Shown: positions 43,628 through 52,534, counted from the stretch's first letter. The stretch: DNA of 64,000 nt from Sedimentisphaerales bacterium (GCA_028281535.1 JANQJS010000038.1:62001-126000), one strand, 5' to 3'. Notes: generated from the sequence alone by a model not told the origin. Numbers and translations are program-made.

Positions 43628-45987
43628 ACCACAGGCTCCACTTTGACTGCACATTTTTTGTAATCGGGTTCTTTCGACATTGGGCAATATTCATCCAATG
43701 TTACTTCGTTAATAAGTTTTGTCTCGTCGAAGAATGGCACAAAAATTAATCCCCGTTGAGGAATTCCGCGTCCACGTATGGATGCTGGTAATTTTATCGT
43801 ACCACGACGTGAGGTGATTTTAACAAGCTGGCCATCGCTGACACCCATTTCTGAAGCATCTTTCGGATGAAGCTCGACATAAGCCGCTGGCATGGCCCGT
43901 TGCAGCTCTTTAATTCTTCCCGTCATGGTTCCTGAGTGCCAATGTTCGACAACGCGTCCTGTGCATAACCAGAATGGGTATGTCGCATCAGGAATTTCTG
44001 GCGGTGCTTCGTAAGGTCGAGCCCAAATAAGTGCCTTGTCATCTCCAGCTTTCGCCATGTAAAATTGCACTTCTTTACCATCATGGACATAGGGGTCTTC
44101 GCCTTCCACGAAACGGCGTGGAGTTTCTTTCCATTGTCCATTGGTCTTGACCACAGGCCAACGCAAACCACGTTCTTTCGTATAAACATCGTAAGGAGCA
44201 ATATCTTTATGTTTTAGTAGAGTGAGGTTGCGATATTCATTGAATAATTGTCGATCGATATTGACTTTGTCGCTATTAAAGACTTCCCATTTCCAGGCTT
44301 CAATTTCTTTGCCATTGTCATCTCGGACTGTTAAGAGGAATTTTCCATGACGATCTTTCATGCCTTCAAAACCAAGTTCATACATTCGATGAGCCACAGC
44401 AATCATTTGCCAAACATCATCGCGAGCATTTCCAGGTGGATCAACCATTTTGAACCATTGTTGGGTGCGACGCTCAGTGTTTCCATAAACACCATTTTTC
44501 TCTACCCACATGGCAGATGGAAGAATCACTGAAGCAACCCGAGTCGTTTCAGTCGGGTAAACATCTGATACAACCAGGAAGCGATCCTTGGCATTTTTTA
44601 AATTCGCATGTAAATTTGGAATAGTATGGGCAGGATTGGTCACTTGAACCCACATGCCTGTCAAATCACCTTTCGCCAATGCCTGGAACATGGCCATGGT
44701 ATGAAAACCAGGCTTAGGGTTGATCGTGCCAGGGACACATTTCCACAAATCTTCAACTTGCTTACGATGTTCGCCATTTTTTACAACGCGGCCACCAGGA
44801 AGGGCATGGGCAAGGGTGCCAACTTCACGACACGTGCCACAAGCACTTGGTTGACCCGTTAAAGAGAAAGGGGTACTTCCTGGCTTACCGATTTTTCCGG
44901 ATAACAAGTGGACATTGTAAACCAAATTATTGATCCAGGTACCACGAGTATGCTGATTCATCCCCATGCACCAAAGAGAAACGATCTTACGGTTTGGATC
45001 ACTAAATAAATCACCTAAAAGCATGAGTTGCTCTTTGCTGAGTCCTGAATATTCAGCCACTTTTTCTGGAGTGTAGTCCGCCAAAAATGCTTTATATTGA
45101 TCTAGGGTAATATCTTTGCCATCATTGCCTTTAAATCGAGCATTCTTTTCGACAAAAGCTTTGTCATAGGTTCCACGTTCAAGTAGTTGCTGGCAAATAC
45201 AGTTTGCGATTGCTAAATCAGTCTGGGGAATAAATTCAAGATAATGATTGGCTTCTGAAGAAGAGCGTGTGCGCCGTGTTCCAAGATCAATCAAGGTAAT
45301 TTTGTCACCTTTGTTACGGCGATTCATATACCTGGAATATAAAATCGGGTGCATTTCGGCCCAGTTATTACCCCAGGTAATCACCGTATCGCACACGTCA
45401 AGATCATCATAGCAACCAGAGGGTTCATCCACACCAAATGTCGTAATAAAACCTACGACAGCACTAGCCATACATAGACGAGCATTAGGATCAATGTGAT
45501 TGCTTTTTAAGCCGCCTTTTAAAAACTTCATGGCAGTATAACCTTCAGGGATGGTCCATTGACCACTGCCATAGATTGAGAATTTTTCTGGATCTTTCAT
45601 GACCTTTTTAGCAATCAGGTCAATCGCTTCGTCCCAGCTGGCTTTAACATACTTACCATTTTTACGAATAAGAGGATCTGTTAAGCGATCTTTACCATAC
45701 AAAGCCGCGCCGACATGGTAGCCTTTAGCACAGAGCATGCCCTGATTAACAGGATTTTGTTGATCACCTTGAATAGCCACCACGCGTCCATTTTTAAGAC
45801 CAACCATAACGCCGCAACCCGTTCCGCAAAACCGGCAAGGAGCTTTTTGCCAGGTCAAGTCATCGTAGTTTTTTAGGTTAGGACCTTCTTGGCCCAGGGC
45901 ATAGGTTGTAGGACCAATTGACGCCAAAGCGGCCATTCGCGCAGCCTGCTTGATAAAATCACGACGATTGATTGCTTTACTAATCAT
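43624..45987 (-). CDS. napA: Periplasmic nitrate reductase catalytic subunit NapA
   Basis: About 787 residues from the ATG at 45987 (GGAGG nearby upstream); the longer ORF reading starts inside napD. The Tat signal is NRRDFIKQAA. The [4Fe-4S] ligands are C51-x2-C54-x3-C58 with the fourth in GMLCAKG; the molybdenum Cys is probably that in LCMASAVVGF; bis-MGD domains follow to the C-terminus (VKITSRRGTIKLPA). It reduces nitrate to nitrite in the periplasm with electrons from NapB. Operon order is HAO-like cytochrome, napD, napA, napB. NapC, NapG, NapH and NapF are absent, replaced by the upstream NrfCD-type module. Confidence 0.96.
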   Translation of the reverse strand: MISKAINRRDFIKQAARMAALASIGPTTYALGQEGPNLKNYDDLTWQKAPCRFCGTGCGVMVGLKNGRVVAIQGDQQNPVNQGMLCAKGYHVGAALYGKDRLTDPLIRKNGKYVKASWDEAIDLIAKKVMKDPEKFSIYGSGQWTIPEGYTAMKFLKGGLKSNHIDPNARLCMASAVVGFITTFGVDEPSGCYDDLDVCDTVITWGNNWAEMHPILYSRYMNRRNKGDKITLIDLGTRRTRSSSEANHYLEFIPQTDLAIANCICQQLLERGTYDKAFVEKNARFKGNDGKDITLDQYKAFLADYTPEKVAEYSGLSKEQLMLLGDLFSDPNRKIVSLWCMGMNQHTRGTWINNLVYNVHLLSGKIGKPGSTPFSLTGQPSACGTCREVGTLAHALPGGRVVKNGEHRKQVEDLWKCVPGTINPKPGFHTMAMFQALAKGDLTGMWVQVTNPAHTIPNLHANLKNAKDRFLVVSDVYPTETTRVASVILPSAMWVEKNGVYGNTERRTQQWFKMVDPPGNARDDVWQMIAVAHRMYELGFEGMKDRHGKFLLTVRDDNGKEIEAWKWEVFNSDKVNIDRQLFNEYRNLTLLKHKDIAPYDVYTKERGLRWPVVKTNGQWKETPRRFVEGEDPYVHDGKEVQFYMAKAGDDKALIWARPYEAPPEIPDATYPFWLCTGRVVEHWHSGTMTGRIKELQRAMPAAYVELHPKDASEMGVSDGQLVKITSRRGTIKLPASIRGRGIPQRGLIFVPFFDETKLINEVTLDEYCPMSKEPDYKKCAVKVEPVV

Positions 45988-46225
45988 CGATAGCCTCCAT
46001 GTCTTCAAAATTATGGTAAATTGCATTGACGCAAACCACACCTTCAATAGATTGAATCGCAGCAATGAGATATTTATCTTCACCGGGGTCTTCTGTTGCT
46101 GTTACAGCAATAATTTTTTGCTGCTCAACATCGGTGACTTCTGCGTTTTCCAGATCTTCAATTTTTGTTGTGACTGAATTAACACAATCTCTTTCTGCTT
46201 GTATAACTAATCCTGTGACAGGCAT
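45980..46225 (-). CDS. napD: NapD-type chaperone for NapA maturation
   Basis: About 81 residues from the ATG at 46225 (GGAG 7 nt upstream). The compact ferredoxin-like fold with PVTGLVIQAERDCVNSVTTKI and IAAIQSIEGVVCVNAIYH is that of NapD, which binds the Tat signal of NapA and coordinates its cofactor loading and export. The last 8 bp overlap napA. Identification rests on size, fold-like pattern and position right before napA. Confidence 0.85.
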   Translation of the reverse strand: MPVTGLVIQAERDCVNSVTTKIEDLENAEVTDVEQQKIIAVTATEDPGEDKYLIAAIQSIEGVVCVNAIYHNFEDMEAIDD

Positions 46226-46248
46226 GTCAAACTCCAATAAAAGGTTGT

Positions 46249-47694
46249 TTATCGATATCGCGCTTTAAATTCGGCCGCAGCTTTTTCACGTGCAGCTTTT
46301 TCTTCAGGACTCATTTTTCCTAAGAACCATTTATGATCTTTACTGTTAAGAATTTCATCTAAAAGTTTTTGCAGATCTTTAGCTGCTTGAATTTTCTTTT
46401 CATCTTCTGATTTCAAACCTTTATCAATCAACTCTTCAAGTTCAGGGATATATTTCACGTAAAAATGCTTAGCGATATCATAGGTACCATGCCAGTGTGT
46501 ATAATCAGGTCCCATCATGGATGCTCCATGGCGAGCACGACGACCTTCATGGTGCCAAATCTCGAACCAGGTAAAGTCAATTTTATTACCAAACTTCACC
46601 GGCTTCATTAATGGTTTAGCTGCGTTGTAAAGAGCAAGGCCTGGTTTGGCAAATTTGTTGTTATAGAGATCGATCAAACTATCGTACTGAACATACCAGT
46701 TTTCGACCCAATTTTTACTATGGCAATTGTAACAAACATCTTTCATGTTAGCTCGGCGTTGTGTCCAAGGGACATCTTTGCCAGGCAGTCCCATTTTAGC
46801 ATCTGAGACTTCAGGCCGAATCGAGACAGGAGGGCGGTTATTCCAACTAATACGCAAACCAATATCATGAGTGACGTCTTGATTTTTAGTTTGAGACATA
46901 TGACAAGTTGCACAGGTTGGAGCGGCAGAATAATCTTCGCCTACAATCCATTTCTCTGAATCCATATTCATTTTGTCTACATTGGCAAAGAACGCGATAC
47001 CATGTTTGGATTCTTCGTAGATTTCTTTTTGTGGGTGATCAGGTCCCATATGGCATTTACCACAGGTGTCTGGATGTCGTGCCTGTTCTGCCGAAAAAGA
47101 GTGACGGCTATGACAAGCTGCACAAGACCCTTCTGAGCCATCAGGGTTGATACGTCCAATACCTGTATTGGGCCAGGTAGCCGGATCCAGTTTCCCATCG
47201 CCTAATACTTTTACTTCGGAGCCATGACATTGCCAGCAACCATTGACCGCCGCTGCTGATACTCCTTGAGGAAAGGCTTCTGTTATCATGCCATGATTTC
47301 CTTCAACCACTTCCGCCAATACGTTATCCAGGGAACCTAATATCCGGCCACCTTTCGAATGATGTGACCCAAGAAACTCTTCAACTTCTTTTTGATGACA
47401 ACGAGCACAGTCTTTAGGACTCACGATCGTTGCAATGGTATAGTCATAGTGATTAAACGCATCTGGATCATCTGGATCAGCAACATGACATTCATAACAA
47501 CCAATGTTGCCTCGGTAGTGCTTGCTCGCACCCCATTGCTGATAAAGACTGCGATTTTCCTTTTTGTGACATTCAATACAGGCACGTGTCGCAGGGCTGA
47601 GTTCTTTGAGTCCGATGGCACCTCCAGCAAAAGCTTGACTGCTGAACAATAGCATGGAACACAAACCGACTGCGACTAACCGTCTCATAAACAT
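46249..47694 (-). CDS. Octaheme cytochrome c, hydroxylamine oxidoreductase (HAO)-like
   Basis: A 481-residue periplasmic cytochrome with signal peptide (LVAVGLCSMLLFSSQAFA) and eight CxxCH sites: CIECH, CYECH, CARCH, CWQCH, CAACH, CGKCH, CATCH, CYNCH. The context of several (ILGSLDNVLAEVVEGN, PATWPNTGIGR, GPDHPQKEIYEESKHG) and the C-terminal HGASMMGPDYTHWHGTYD are the octaheme HAO-like family. Members next to nap genes reduce nitrite in some epsilonproteobacteria; ammonia oxidisers' HAO runs the other way and has a Tyr cross-linked to the active heme. I cannot locate that Tyr with certainty. In this setting reduction of nitrite to hydroxylamine or ammonium is more likely. GGAG precedes the ATG. 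Confidence 0.9.
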   Translation of the reverse strand: MFMRRLVAVGLCSMLLFSSQAFAGGAIGLKELSPATRACIECHKKENRSLYQQWGASKHYRGNIGCYECHVADPDDPDAFNHYDYTIATIVSPKDCARCHQKEVEEFLGSHHSKGGRILGSLDNVLAEVVEGNHGMITEAFPQGVSAAAVNGCWQCHGSEVKVLGDGKLDPATWPNTGIGRINPDGSEGSCAACHSRHSFSAEQARHPDTCGKCHMGPDHPQKEIYEESKHGIAFFANVDKMNMDSEKWIVGEDYSAAPTCATCHMSQTKNQDVTHDIGLRISWNNRPPVSIRPEVSDAKMGLPGKDVPWTQRRANMKDVCYNCHSKNWVENWYVQYDSLIDLYNNKFAKPGLALYNAAKPLMKPVKFGNKIDFTWFEIWHHEGRRARHGASMMGPDYTHWHGTYDIAKHFYVKYIPELEELIDKGLKSEDEKKIQAAKDLQKLLDEILNSKDHKWFLGKMSPEEKAAREKAAAEFKARYR

Positions 47695-47706
47695 CTCTTA
47701 GCTCCT

Positions 47707-48915
47707 TTATGGTTTCGATGTATCATGATGAACCAATTGTCCGGAAAGTACGGGAATCGTGATCCGAACAAAAATGGTATATAGTAATAAACCAAATGCC
47801 CAGATACCCAGGCATACGAGTATTTCATTGAAGGTCGGGAGATATTCAACAATTTCACCCAGAGGAGTGGGGATAAATGCTGGAATAATCAAACCCATAC
47901 CTTTTTCAATCCAGATACCTAAAATCATCAGCACGCAAGAGATATTTAAGTATTTCATACTGCGGCTGATAGGTAAGAATAATAAAATAAGTGCAACCGT
48001 ATTCATGATGATAGCCGTCCAGATCCATGGCACGAGTGCATGGTAGCCATGCAGGCCAAGGAACAAATACTTGGCGGATGCAACATGAAGTGAGTCGGTA
48101 TAAAATTCAGTAAAGACTTCGCATACAAGTAAAAACATATTGATCGTTAATGCGACCGTAACAATGTTTTTCAGTACGCTCAATGCCTTGTCCGGGACAT
48201 GATAGCCTGTATTTCGGCCAATCACCTGGAGAGTAAGAATAATAAATGCAGGGCCTGCCGAAAACGCTGATGCTAAAAAGCGAGGTGCAATAATCGCCGA
48301 ATTCCAAAATGGCCGTCCACCTAAACCAACATATAAAAATGCCGTGACTGTATGGATGCTAATTGCCCAAATAATGGCAATGAATACAAACGGAATATAA
48401 AATGATTTACTGGGTTGGCGTTTGCGATATGCACAATAAATCAAATAGCCACAAACATGCAGATTCAACAGTAAATATCCATTCAAAACAATGACATCCC
48501 ATGTCAGCATTGAGATGGGGAAATTAAATCGAAGCAGCAAATGATGGAAACGATCCGGACGACCTAAGTCGACCGTGACAAACAACAGGCACATAATAAT
48601 GGCCGCAACAGCTAGCAATTCACCAAAAATAACCAGATCGTGCAAATCTTTGTTTTTATAAATATATACGGGGATAACCAGCATCACCGCTGCCGCTGCC
48701 ATACCTACAAGGAAGGTGAAATTCGCAATATACATTCCCCAGGAAACTTGATCTGTCATACCGGTGGTCACTAAACCATGAACCAACTGTTTGCAATAGG
48801 CGTTTAAACCAAGAAGGGTGATGACGGATAAGACAAACATCCATAAGTGGTATTGCCAGTTGCCAACAAAGCTAATTCGAAAACAGCGATATAAAAATGT
48901 TAAATAAGCACTCAT
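47707..48915 (-). CDS. nrfD: NrfD/PsrC-family membrane subunit (quinol oxidation)
   Basis: A 402-residue integral membrane protein with about ten hydrophobic segments, in the NrfD/PsrC family (WGMYIANFTFLVGMAAAA, VDLGRPDRFHHLLL, SMLTWDVIVLNGYLLLNL). Such proteins hold the quinol site and hand electrons to the ferredoxin subunit. It starts 2 bp after that ferredoxin gene's stop. The gene sits 12 bp upstream of the HAO-like cytochrome, so the complex probably feeds both it and NapAB. The symbol is by family; it could equally be called dsrP- or actC-like. Confidence 0.88.
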   Translation of the reverse strand: MSAYLTFLYRCFRISFVGNWQYHLWMFVLSVITLLGLNAYCKQLVHGLVTTGMTDQVSWGMYIANFTFLVGMAAAAVMLVIPVYIYKNKDLHDLVIFGELLAVAAIIMCLLFVTVDLGRPDRFHHLLLRFNFPISMLTWDVIVLNGYLLLNLHVCGYLIYCAYRKRQPSKSFYIPFVFIAIIWAISIHTVTAFLYVGLGGRPFWNSAIIAPRFLASAFSAGPAFIILTLQVIGRNTGYHVPDKALSVLKNIVTVALTINMFLLVCEVFTEFYTDSLHVASAKYLFLGLHGYHALVPWIWTAIIMNTVALILLFLPISRSMKYLNISCVLMILGIWIEKGMGLIIPAFIPTPLGEIVEYLPTFNEILVCLGIWAFGLLLYTIFVRITIPVLSGQLVHHDTSKP

Positions 48916-48917
48916 GT

Positions 48918-49937
48918 TTAAGCACCCTCCGAATTGTTGCGAGGGTATCGTTCATCAAAGTAGTAGAAAAAGCGAGGAAGCGTACCAACTTCTTCTTTTA
49001 ATACAAAGACACGTTTGTTTTTTAATATTTGAGAAACTTCACTATCTGGATCTAAAACGTTTCCAAATTTACGTGATCCTGTAGGACAGACTTCCAGGCA
49101 AGCTGGCATGCGCCCTTGGCGAGTCCGATGTAAACAGAAATGGCATTTTTCCATTACGCCTTTTTGACGTGGGCGATTGGATAAATAGCTCATGTTTTTA
49201 TTTATTTTTTCAGAAGGGACTTTAGGTTCAGAAAAATTGAATCGACGAGCCCAATATGGACACGCTGCTTCGCAATAACGGCATCCGATGCACCAGTCGT
49301 AATCAATTACCGTGATGCCATCAGCTTCTTGCCAGGTTGCTTCAACTGGGCAAACTTTTACACAAGGAGGATTCGCACATTGGTGACATTGAACGGGCAT
49401 ATAGTAGTGATCATCAGATGGCACTTTAGGTCGATCATAATGATGATTACCTTGTTCAATATCGGTGGTACCGCGCGGCATTTCAAGCACGCGAATGTAC
49501 TGTATTTCAGGACTACGGCTTTGGTTATTTTCTTCAACGCAGGCATGAACACACTTGCGGCAACCAATGCATCGGCTTAAATTCAACGCGTAGACAAACT
49601 CTACACCGTCCATTGGTTTGATGTCTGCAATCTCTGGGCGTACTTGATAACGTTTTTCAACATCGTTGCGAATACGGTCCAATGCAGATTCCATTTCCTC
49701 AGCACTCATTTCTTTATAGTGCTTTTGAATGAATTCTTCAGCAGTTGGGATATCATCTGGATTAAGCTCTGATAATGGTTTCAAGGCGGCTGTAAATGCA
49801 GCTAATCCACCAGCAACGGCTAATCCTTGCCGTAAGAAACTTCGACGCGATGGCTTTTTCTGTGCATCGATGCAACTGCAAGGATTTCCATTACAGCTGC
49901 TTTCATTGTTAACGAGTTTTGGCTTATTGTCTTCCAT
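48918..49937 (-). CDS. nrfC: Tat-exported four-cluster [4Fe-4S] ferredoxin (NrfC/DsrO type)
   Basis: A 339-residue iron-sulfur protein. A Cys-rich start (SSCNGNPCSCID) precedes a Tat motif SRRSFLRQG and hydrophobic stretch. The four cluster sites are CIGCRKCVHAC, CHQCANPPCVKVC, CIGCRYCEAAC and CHFCLHRTRQGRMPACLEVC; the first cluster has CxxCxxCxxxC spacing. It is the electron-transfer partner of the NrfD-type membrane subunit and the tetraheme cytochrome. The extra N-terminal cysteines before the Tat motif are unusual and would be removed on export. Confidence 0.9.
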   Translation of the reverse strand: MEDNKPKLVNNESSCNGNPCSCIDAQKKPSRRSFLRQGLAVAGGLAAFTAALKPLSELNPDDIPTAEEFIQKHYKEMSAEEMESALDRIRNDVEKRYQVRPEIADIKPMDGVEFVYALNLSRCIGCRKCVHACVEENNQSRSPEIQYIRVLEMPRGTTDIEQGNHHYDRPKVPSDDHYYMPVQCHQCANPPCVKVCPVEATWQEADGITVIDYDWCIGCRYCEAACPYWARRFNFSEPKVPSEKINKNMSYLSNRPRQKGVMEKCHFCLHRTRQGRMPACLEVCPTGSRKFGNVLDPDSEVSQILKNKRVFVLKEEVGTLPRFFYYFDERYPRNNSEGA

Positions 49938-49949
49938 GGTTCTATCCGA

Positions 49950-50651
49950 CTAATGGCTACTTTGTTTTTTGCTCCACGTTCGAAGCGGTTGGTGAACTTC
50001 ATGATCTGGCGTATAATGTTCTTTAACTGCTTTGGGATCGCCCATTCGTAATGTGTTGGGGCCAGGCAGTGGTTTCATCGATTTGAAAGCAGGGGAGTGT
50101 GGGTCGTGACATTGCGTACAGGCAAGTTTTTCCGGTTGGCCCTGTTTAATATCCCAGTGGCCAAGTGTTTTACCATGCATACCTTTTTGCCAGTCGCGGT
50201 AAGTTGTGCCATGACACTGAGCACAAAGAAGTTCAACGTTATTGAAATCTGTCGTTTTACCGCCGCGAAGAACAAGCTTATTGCGATCTTTTGTATGATG
50301 GCAATTGTAACAAGTTTTGTTCATGCCATGATCCATGATGATATTACTATGTTGAATCAACTTTTCGGGAGTAATGGGATTGGACTCAAAAAGTTGGTGA
50401 CACTCCATGCATTTTCGCTCGAAACCATTCACGACAGAAACAGGGGGATTGCCTAGTAATTCTCGCATCGGTTCAGTACTTAAATCCGCTGTAGATACAC
50501 CAGCAGGGTCAGGGATGGTTGGAAGGGAGCTCCCTGAGTAATTATAAAGAATGATGGCGAGAACAATAAATACAGGCCCGATAAGACGCCTGATGATAAG
50601 ATCCAAATTGTCTTGAGGCTCCATGGGAGTCTCAGTTTTTCTATCTGACAC
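49950..50651 (-). CDS. Membrane-anchored tetraheme cytochrome c
   Basis: About 233 residues from a GTG at 50651 with GAGG 8 nt upstream; the ORF extends to 50723 without a ribosome site. An N-terminal membrane anchor (RRLIGPVFIVLAIILYNYSG) is followed by four CxxCH motifs (CMECH, CYNCH, CAQCH, CTQCH) with several extra His as distal ligands. It heads the operon and is 12 bp before the ferredoxin gene. It resembles the NrfB-like or NrfH-like partner of NrfCD complexes, but I do not recognise a named family. It may link the NrfCD module to the HAO-like cytochrome and NapB. Confidence 0.82.
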   Translation of the reverse strand: MSDRKTETPMEPQDNLDLIIRRLIGPVFIVLAIILYNYSGSSLPTIPDPAGVSTADLSTEPMRELLGNPPVSVVNGFERKCMECHQLFESNPITPEKLIQHSNIIMDHGMNKTCYNCHHTKDRNKLVLRGGKTTDFNNVELLCAQCHGTTYRDWQKGMHGKTLGHWDIKQGQPEKLACTQCHDPHSPAFKSMKPLPGPNTLRMGDPKAVKEHYTPDHEVHQPLRTWSKKQSSH

Positions 50652-50924
50652 TATTTCTACCTCTATCTGGCAAAGTAAGAAAATATCCTTAATCGACTTA
50701 CTTGTCCTAATTATAGTATACAAATCGGTAAACTAAAGAAGAAATATGATAAAAAGATCAAGAAATATATATATTTTCATATCTACTATTCAGCGTTGTG
50801 GCAGGAAATATTGTAAGTCATTTTTGTGTAATGGTTAAAGAGTTTTTGTGCGTGTGGGGTAGCGATTAGGAAAAACTATGAATTATATTTTTTTACTAAC
50901 AGTTAATTTTTTAGTTTCTCTAGT

Positions 50925-50953
50925 TTGCCTAATCAAAAACTATATCCTATATT
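50925..50953 (+). promoter_or_regulatory. Promoter of the 59-residue protein gene
   Basis: TTGCCT (50925-50930), a 17-bp spacer and TATATT (50948-50953). Transcription from about 50960 gives a leader of about 50 nt with a full GGAGGT ribosome site. Confidence 0.65.
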
Positions 50954-51011
50954 GAAAATGGCGTAAGTAGTAGGTTGATGGGAAAACCTATTATTTTTGG
51001 AGGTCGTTACT

Positions 51012-51191
51012 ATGGCGATTATGAGCAGTCCTTTTAGTCCAGTTATTCCACCTACAGTTAAAATGGATATGTCTCCAGCTCCCCCAAAGCAGGGCACCGC
51101 GGCGGCAATATCAAAAGATCAAAAATCAGAACCAAATGAATTTGCCGCACAAGACACTGTCGATAAGTATGGTGTTGATATCAAAGTATAA
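51012..51191 (+). CDS. Small Pro-rich protein, 59 residues
   Basis: Translation from the ATG at 51012, with GGAGGT 7 nt upstream, gives MAIMSSPFSPVIPPTVK ... DKYGVDIKV. It is rich in Pro, Ser, Lys and Asp and lacks a signal peptide, Cys or hydrophobic helix; it looks disordered. A promoter, excellent ribosome site and a hairpin after the stop make it a credible single gene of strong expression. It converges on nothing and lies between the nitrogen operon and bioD. Function unknown. A longer ORF reading starting at 50997 uses codons within the ribosome site. Confidence 0.68.
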   Translation: MAIMSSPFSPVIPPTVKMDMSPAPPKQGTAAAISKDQKSEPNEFAAQDTVDKYGVDIKV

Positions 51192-51225
51192 GCTTGAAAA
51201 ATGACTTTAAAATGCAATTTTACAT

Positions 51226-51255
51226 AAATGTGGCGAGGTAAAACTCGCCACATTT
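51226..51255 (+). terminator. Perfect hairpin after the 59-residue gene
   Basis: AAATGTGGCGAG and CTCGCCACATTT are perfect 12-bp arms around GTAAAA. The T-run is part of the stem and short (TTTAAT), but the GC-rich centre makes termination likely. Confidence 0.65.
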
Positions 51256-51421
51256 AATCATTGATAGAGCATGCATCCTCGATGGTTTTAGCTTTAGCAA
51301 CAGATATTTTATTTTAAGATAATTGCTAAGTTCTGAATGTACCTGTATCCAATTCTGGATATACTTCCTAGGGTAGTGAGTAACGCAATACATGTTACTC
51401 GATGAGTTTATAGTGTCCTAA

Positions 51422-52183
51422 ATGGTCATAAGTCTTTGTAATTTAAGCGGGTATAGCTTGGATCTTGATTTTGTAGCTGCTAAGGGATTTTTTGTAACTG
51501 CGACCGATACAGGTGTTGGTAAAACATTGGTTTCAGGCACATTGGTCCATCAACTAATTAATTCGGGTAAAAAAGCGGGAGTATTTAAGCCTGTTGCCTC
51601 TGGGTGTAGCGTAGAGGGGGGAGCATACCTTAGCGAAGATGCAGAATTTCTTCACAAATGTTGCCCTTGGCTTTCTGAAGAACTAATATGCCCTTGTCGT
51701 TTTGAGCCACCAGTTGCGCCCATGGCAGCCGAAATGCTCACTGGGAAACTTGTTAATTGGAAAGCAATTTCAGGTGCTTACAGTCAAATTGTAGAGAAGT
51801 CAGATTTGGTGGTTGTAGAGGGTGTAGGAGGCATTATGGTGCCTTTATCAAAAGATATATTGGTCATTGATTTAGTCGCCGCCATGAAGCTACCAGTTGT
51901 TATTGTAGCCCATAATTCTCTGGGAACGATCAGTCATACCATCAGTACGATTAAGATGTGCCGAAATCATAATATTGATATTGCGGCCGTTATCATGAAT
52001 CAAAATCAGCCCTGTGTAAACCCGCAAGCTTCAAAAACCAACGCACATATTATCCAGCAGGTTACCGGCCAACCAATTTTACAAACCATCCCATATGACT
52101 CAAGCTATAAAATAGATCACCTTATAAGCTCAAATAATTGGGAAAATGAGCTTCCAGAGCTACATTTTTCAAAAATCATGTAA
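51422..52183 (+). CDS. bioD: Dethiobiotin synthetase
   Basis: A 253-residue ATP-dependent enzyme closing the ureido ring of dethiobiotin. The P-loop is TATDTGVGKT; GVFKPVASGC, CRFEPPVAP and the VVVEGVGGIMVPLS segment carry the diaminopelargonate/carbonate contacts. The N-terminus has about 20 residues more than usual before the P-loop; a start further in is possible but has no clear ribosome site. No other bio genes are in the window, so biotin synthesis must be split over several loci. Confidence 0.93.
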   Translation: MVISLCNLSGYSLDLDFVAAKGFFVTATDTGVGKTLVSGTLVHQLINSGKKAGVFKPVASGCSVEGGAYLSEDAEFLHKCCPWLSEELICPCRFEPPVAPMAAEMLTGKLVNWKAISGAYSQIVEKSDLVVVEGVGGIMVPLSKDILVIDLVAAMKLPVVIVAHNSLGTISHTISTIKMCRNHNIDIAAVIMNQNQPCVNPQASKTNAHIIQQVTGQPILQTIPYDSSYKIDHLISSNNWENELPELHFSKIM

Positions 52184-52331
52184 AATTCAGGTTAAATCCT
52201 CACTATTTCCTTTTTCTGATGTCTCATAAATCTTTTTATAACAAAAAGATAAGGCCATTTTTTTTCTTTGTTTAGGCCTGTTTTGAGCTATTTAGCAGGG
52301 GAATCTGCCTAGTAAAGCTCAATGAATAAAC

Positions 52332-52360
52332 TTGACACATTTCATTCCCTGAATTAAAAT
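52332..52360 (+). promoter_or_regulatory. Promoter of the 2,664-residue surface protein
   Basis: TTGACA (52332-52337), a 17-bp spacer and TAAAAT (52355-52360). The start near 52367 gives a leader of about 168 nt. Confidence 0.7.
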
Positions 52361-52534
52361 AAGTGCAGCTTTCCGTTGGAATAATAGCAATTACAATAAT
52401 TGCCAAAGCGGCAGATATACTGCAAGAAAAAACCCCGCGAATTGAGGTTTTCCTTCCTAACAAAATGTGTTATGGATCTGCACATAGATTTTTTGCAACC
52501 CATAATATGACTTGACCCAAGGAGACATTTTAAT
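52361..52534 (+). promoter_or_regulatory. Structured leader of the 2,664-residue surface protein gene
   Basis: The leader has a 7-bp hairpin GCAATTA-CAA-TAATTGC (52387-52403), a terminator-like AAAACC ... GGTTTT hairpin (about 52435-52452), and a closing pair GTGCAG (52363-52368) with CTGCAC (52478-52483). AAGGAG precedes the start codon. It matches no riboswitch class I know. Confidence 0.4.

Noticed and set aside
50747-50763. FNR/NarR-like palindrome TTGAT...ATCAT upstream of the nitrogen operon
   Set aside because: The spacer is six instead of four bases, the second half-site is imperfect, and the centre lies about ten bases too far from the only TATAAT on minus for a normal activator position.
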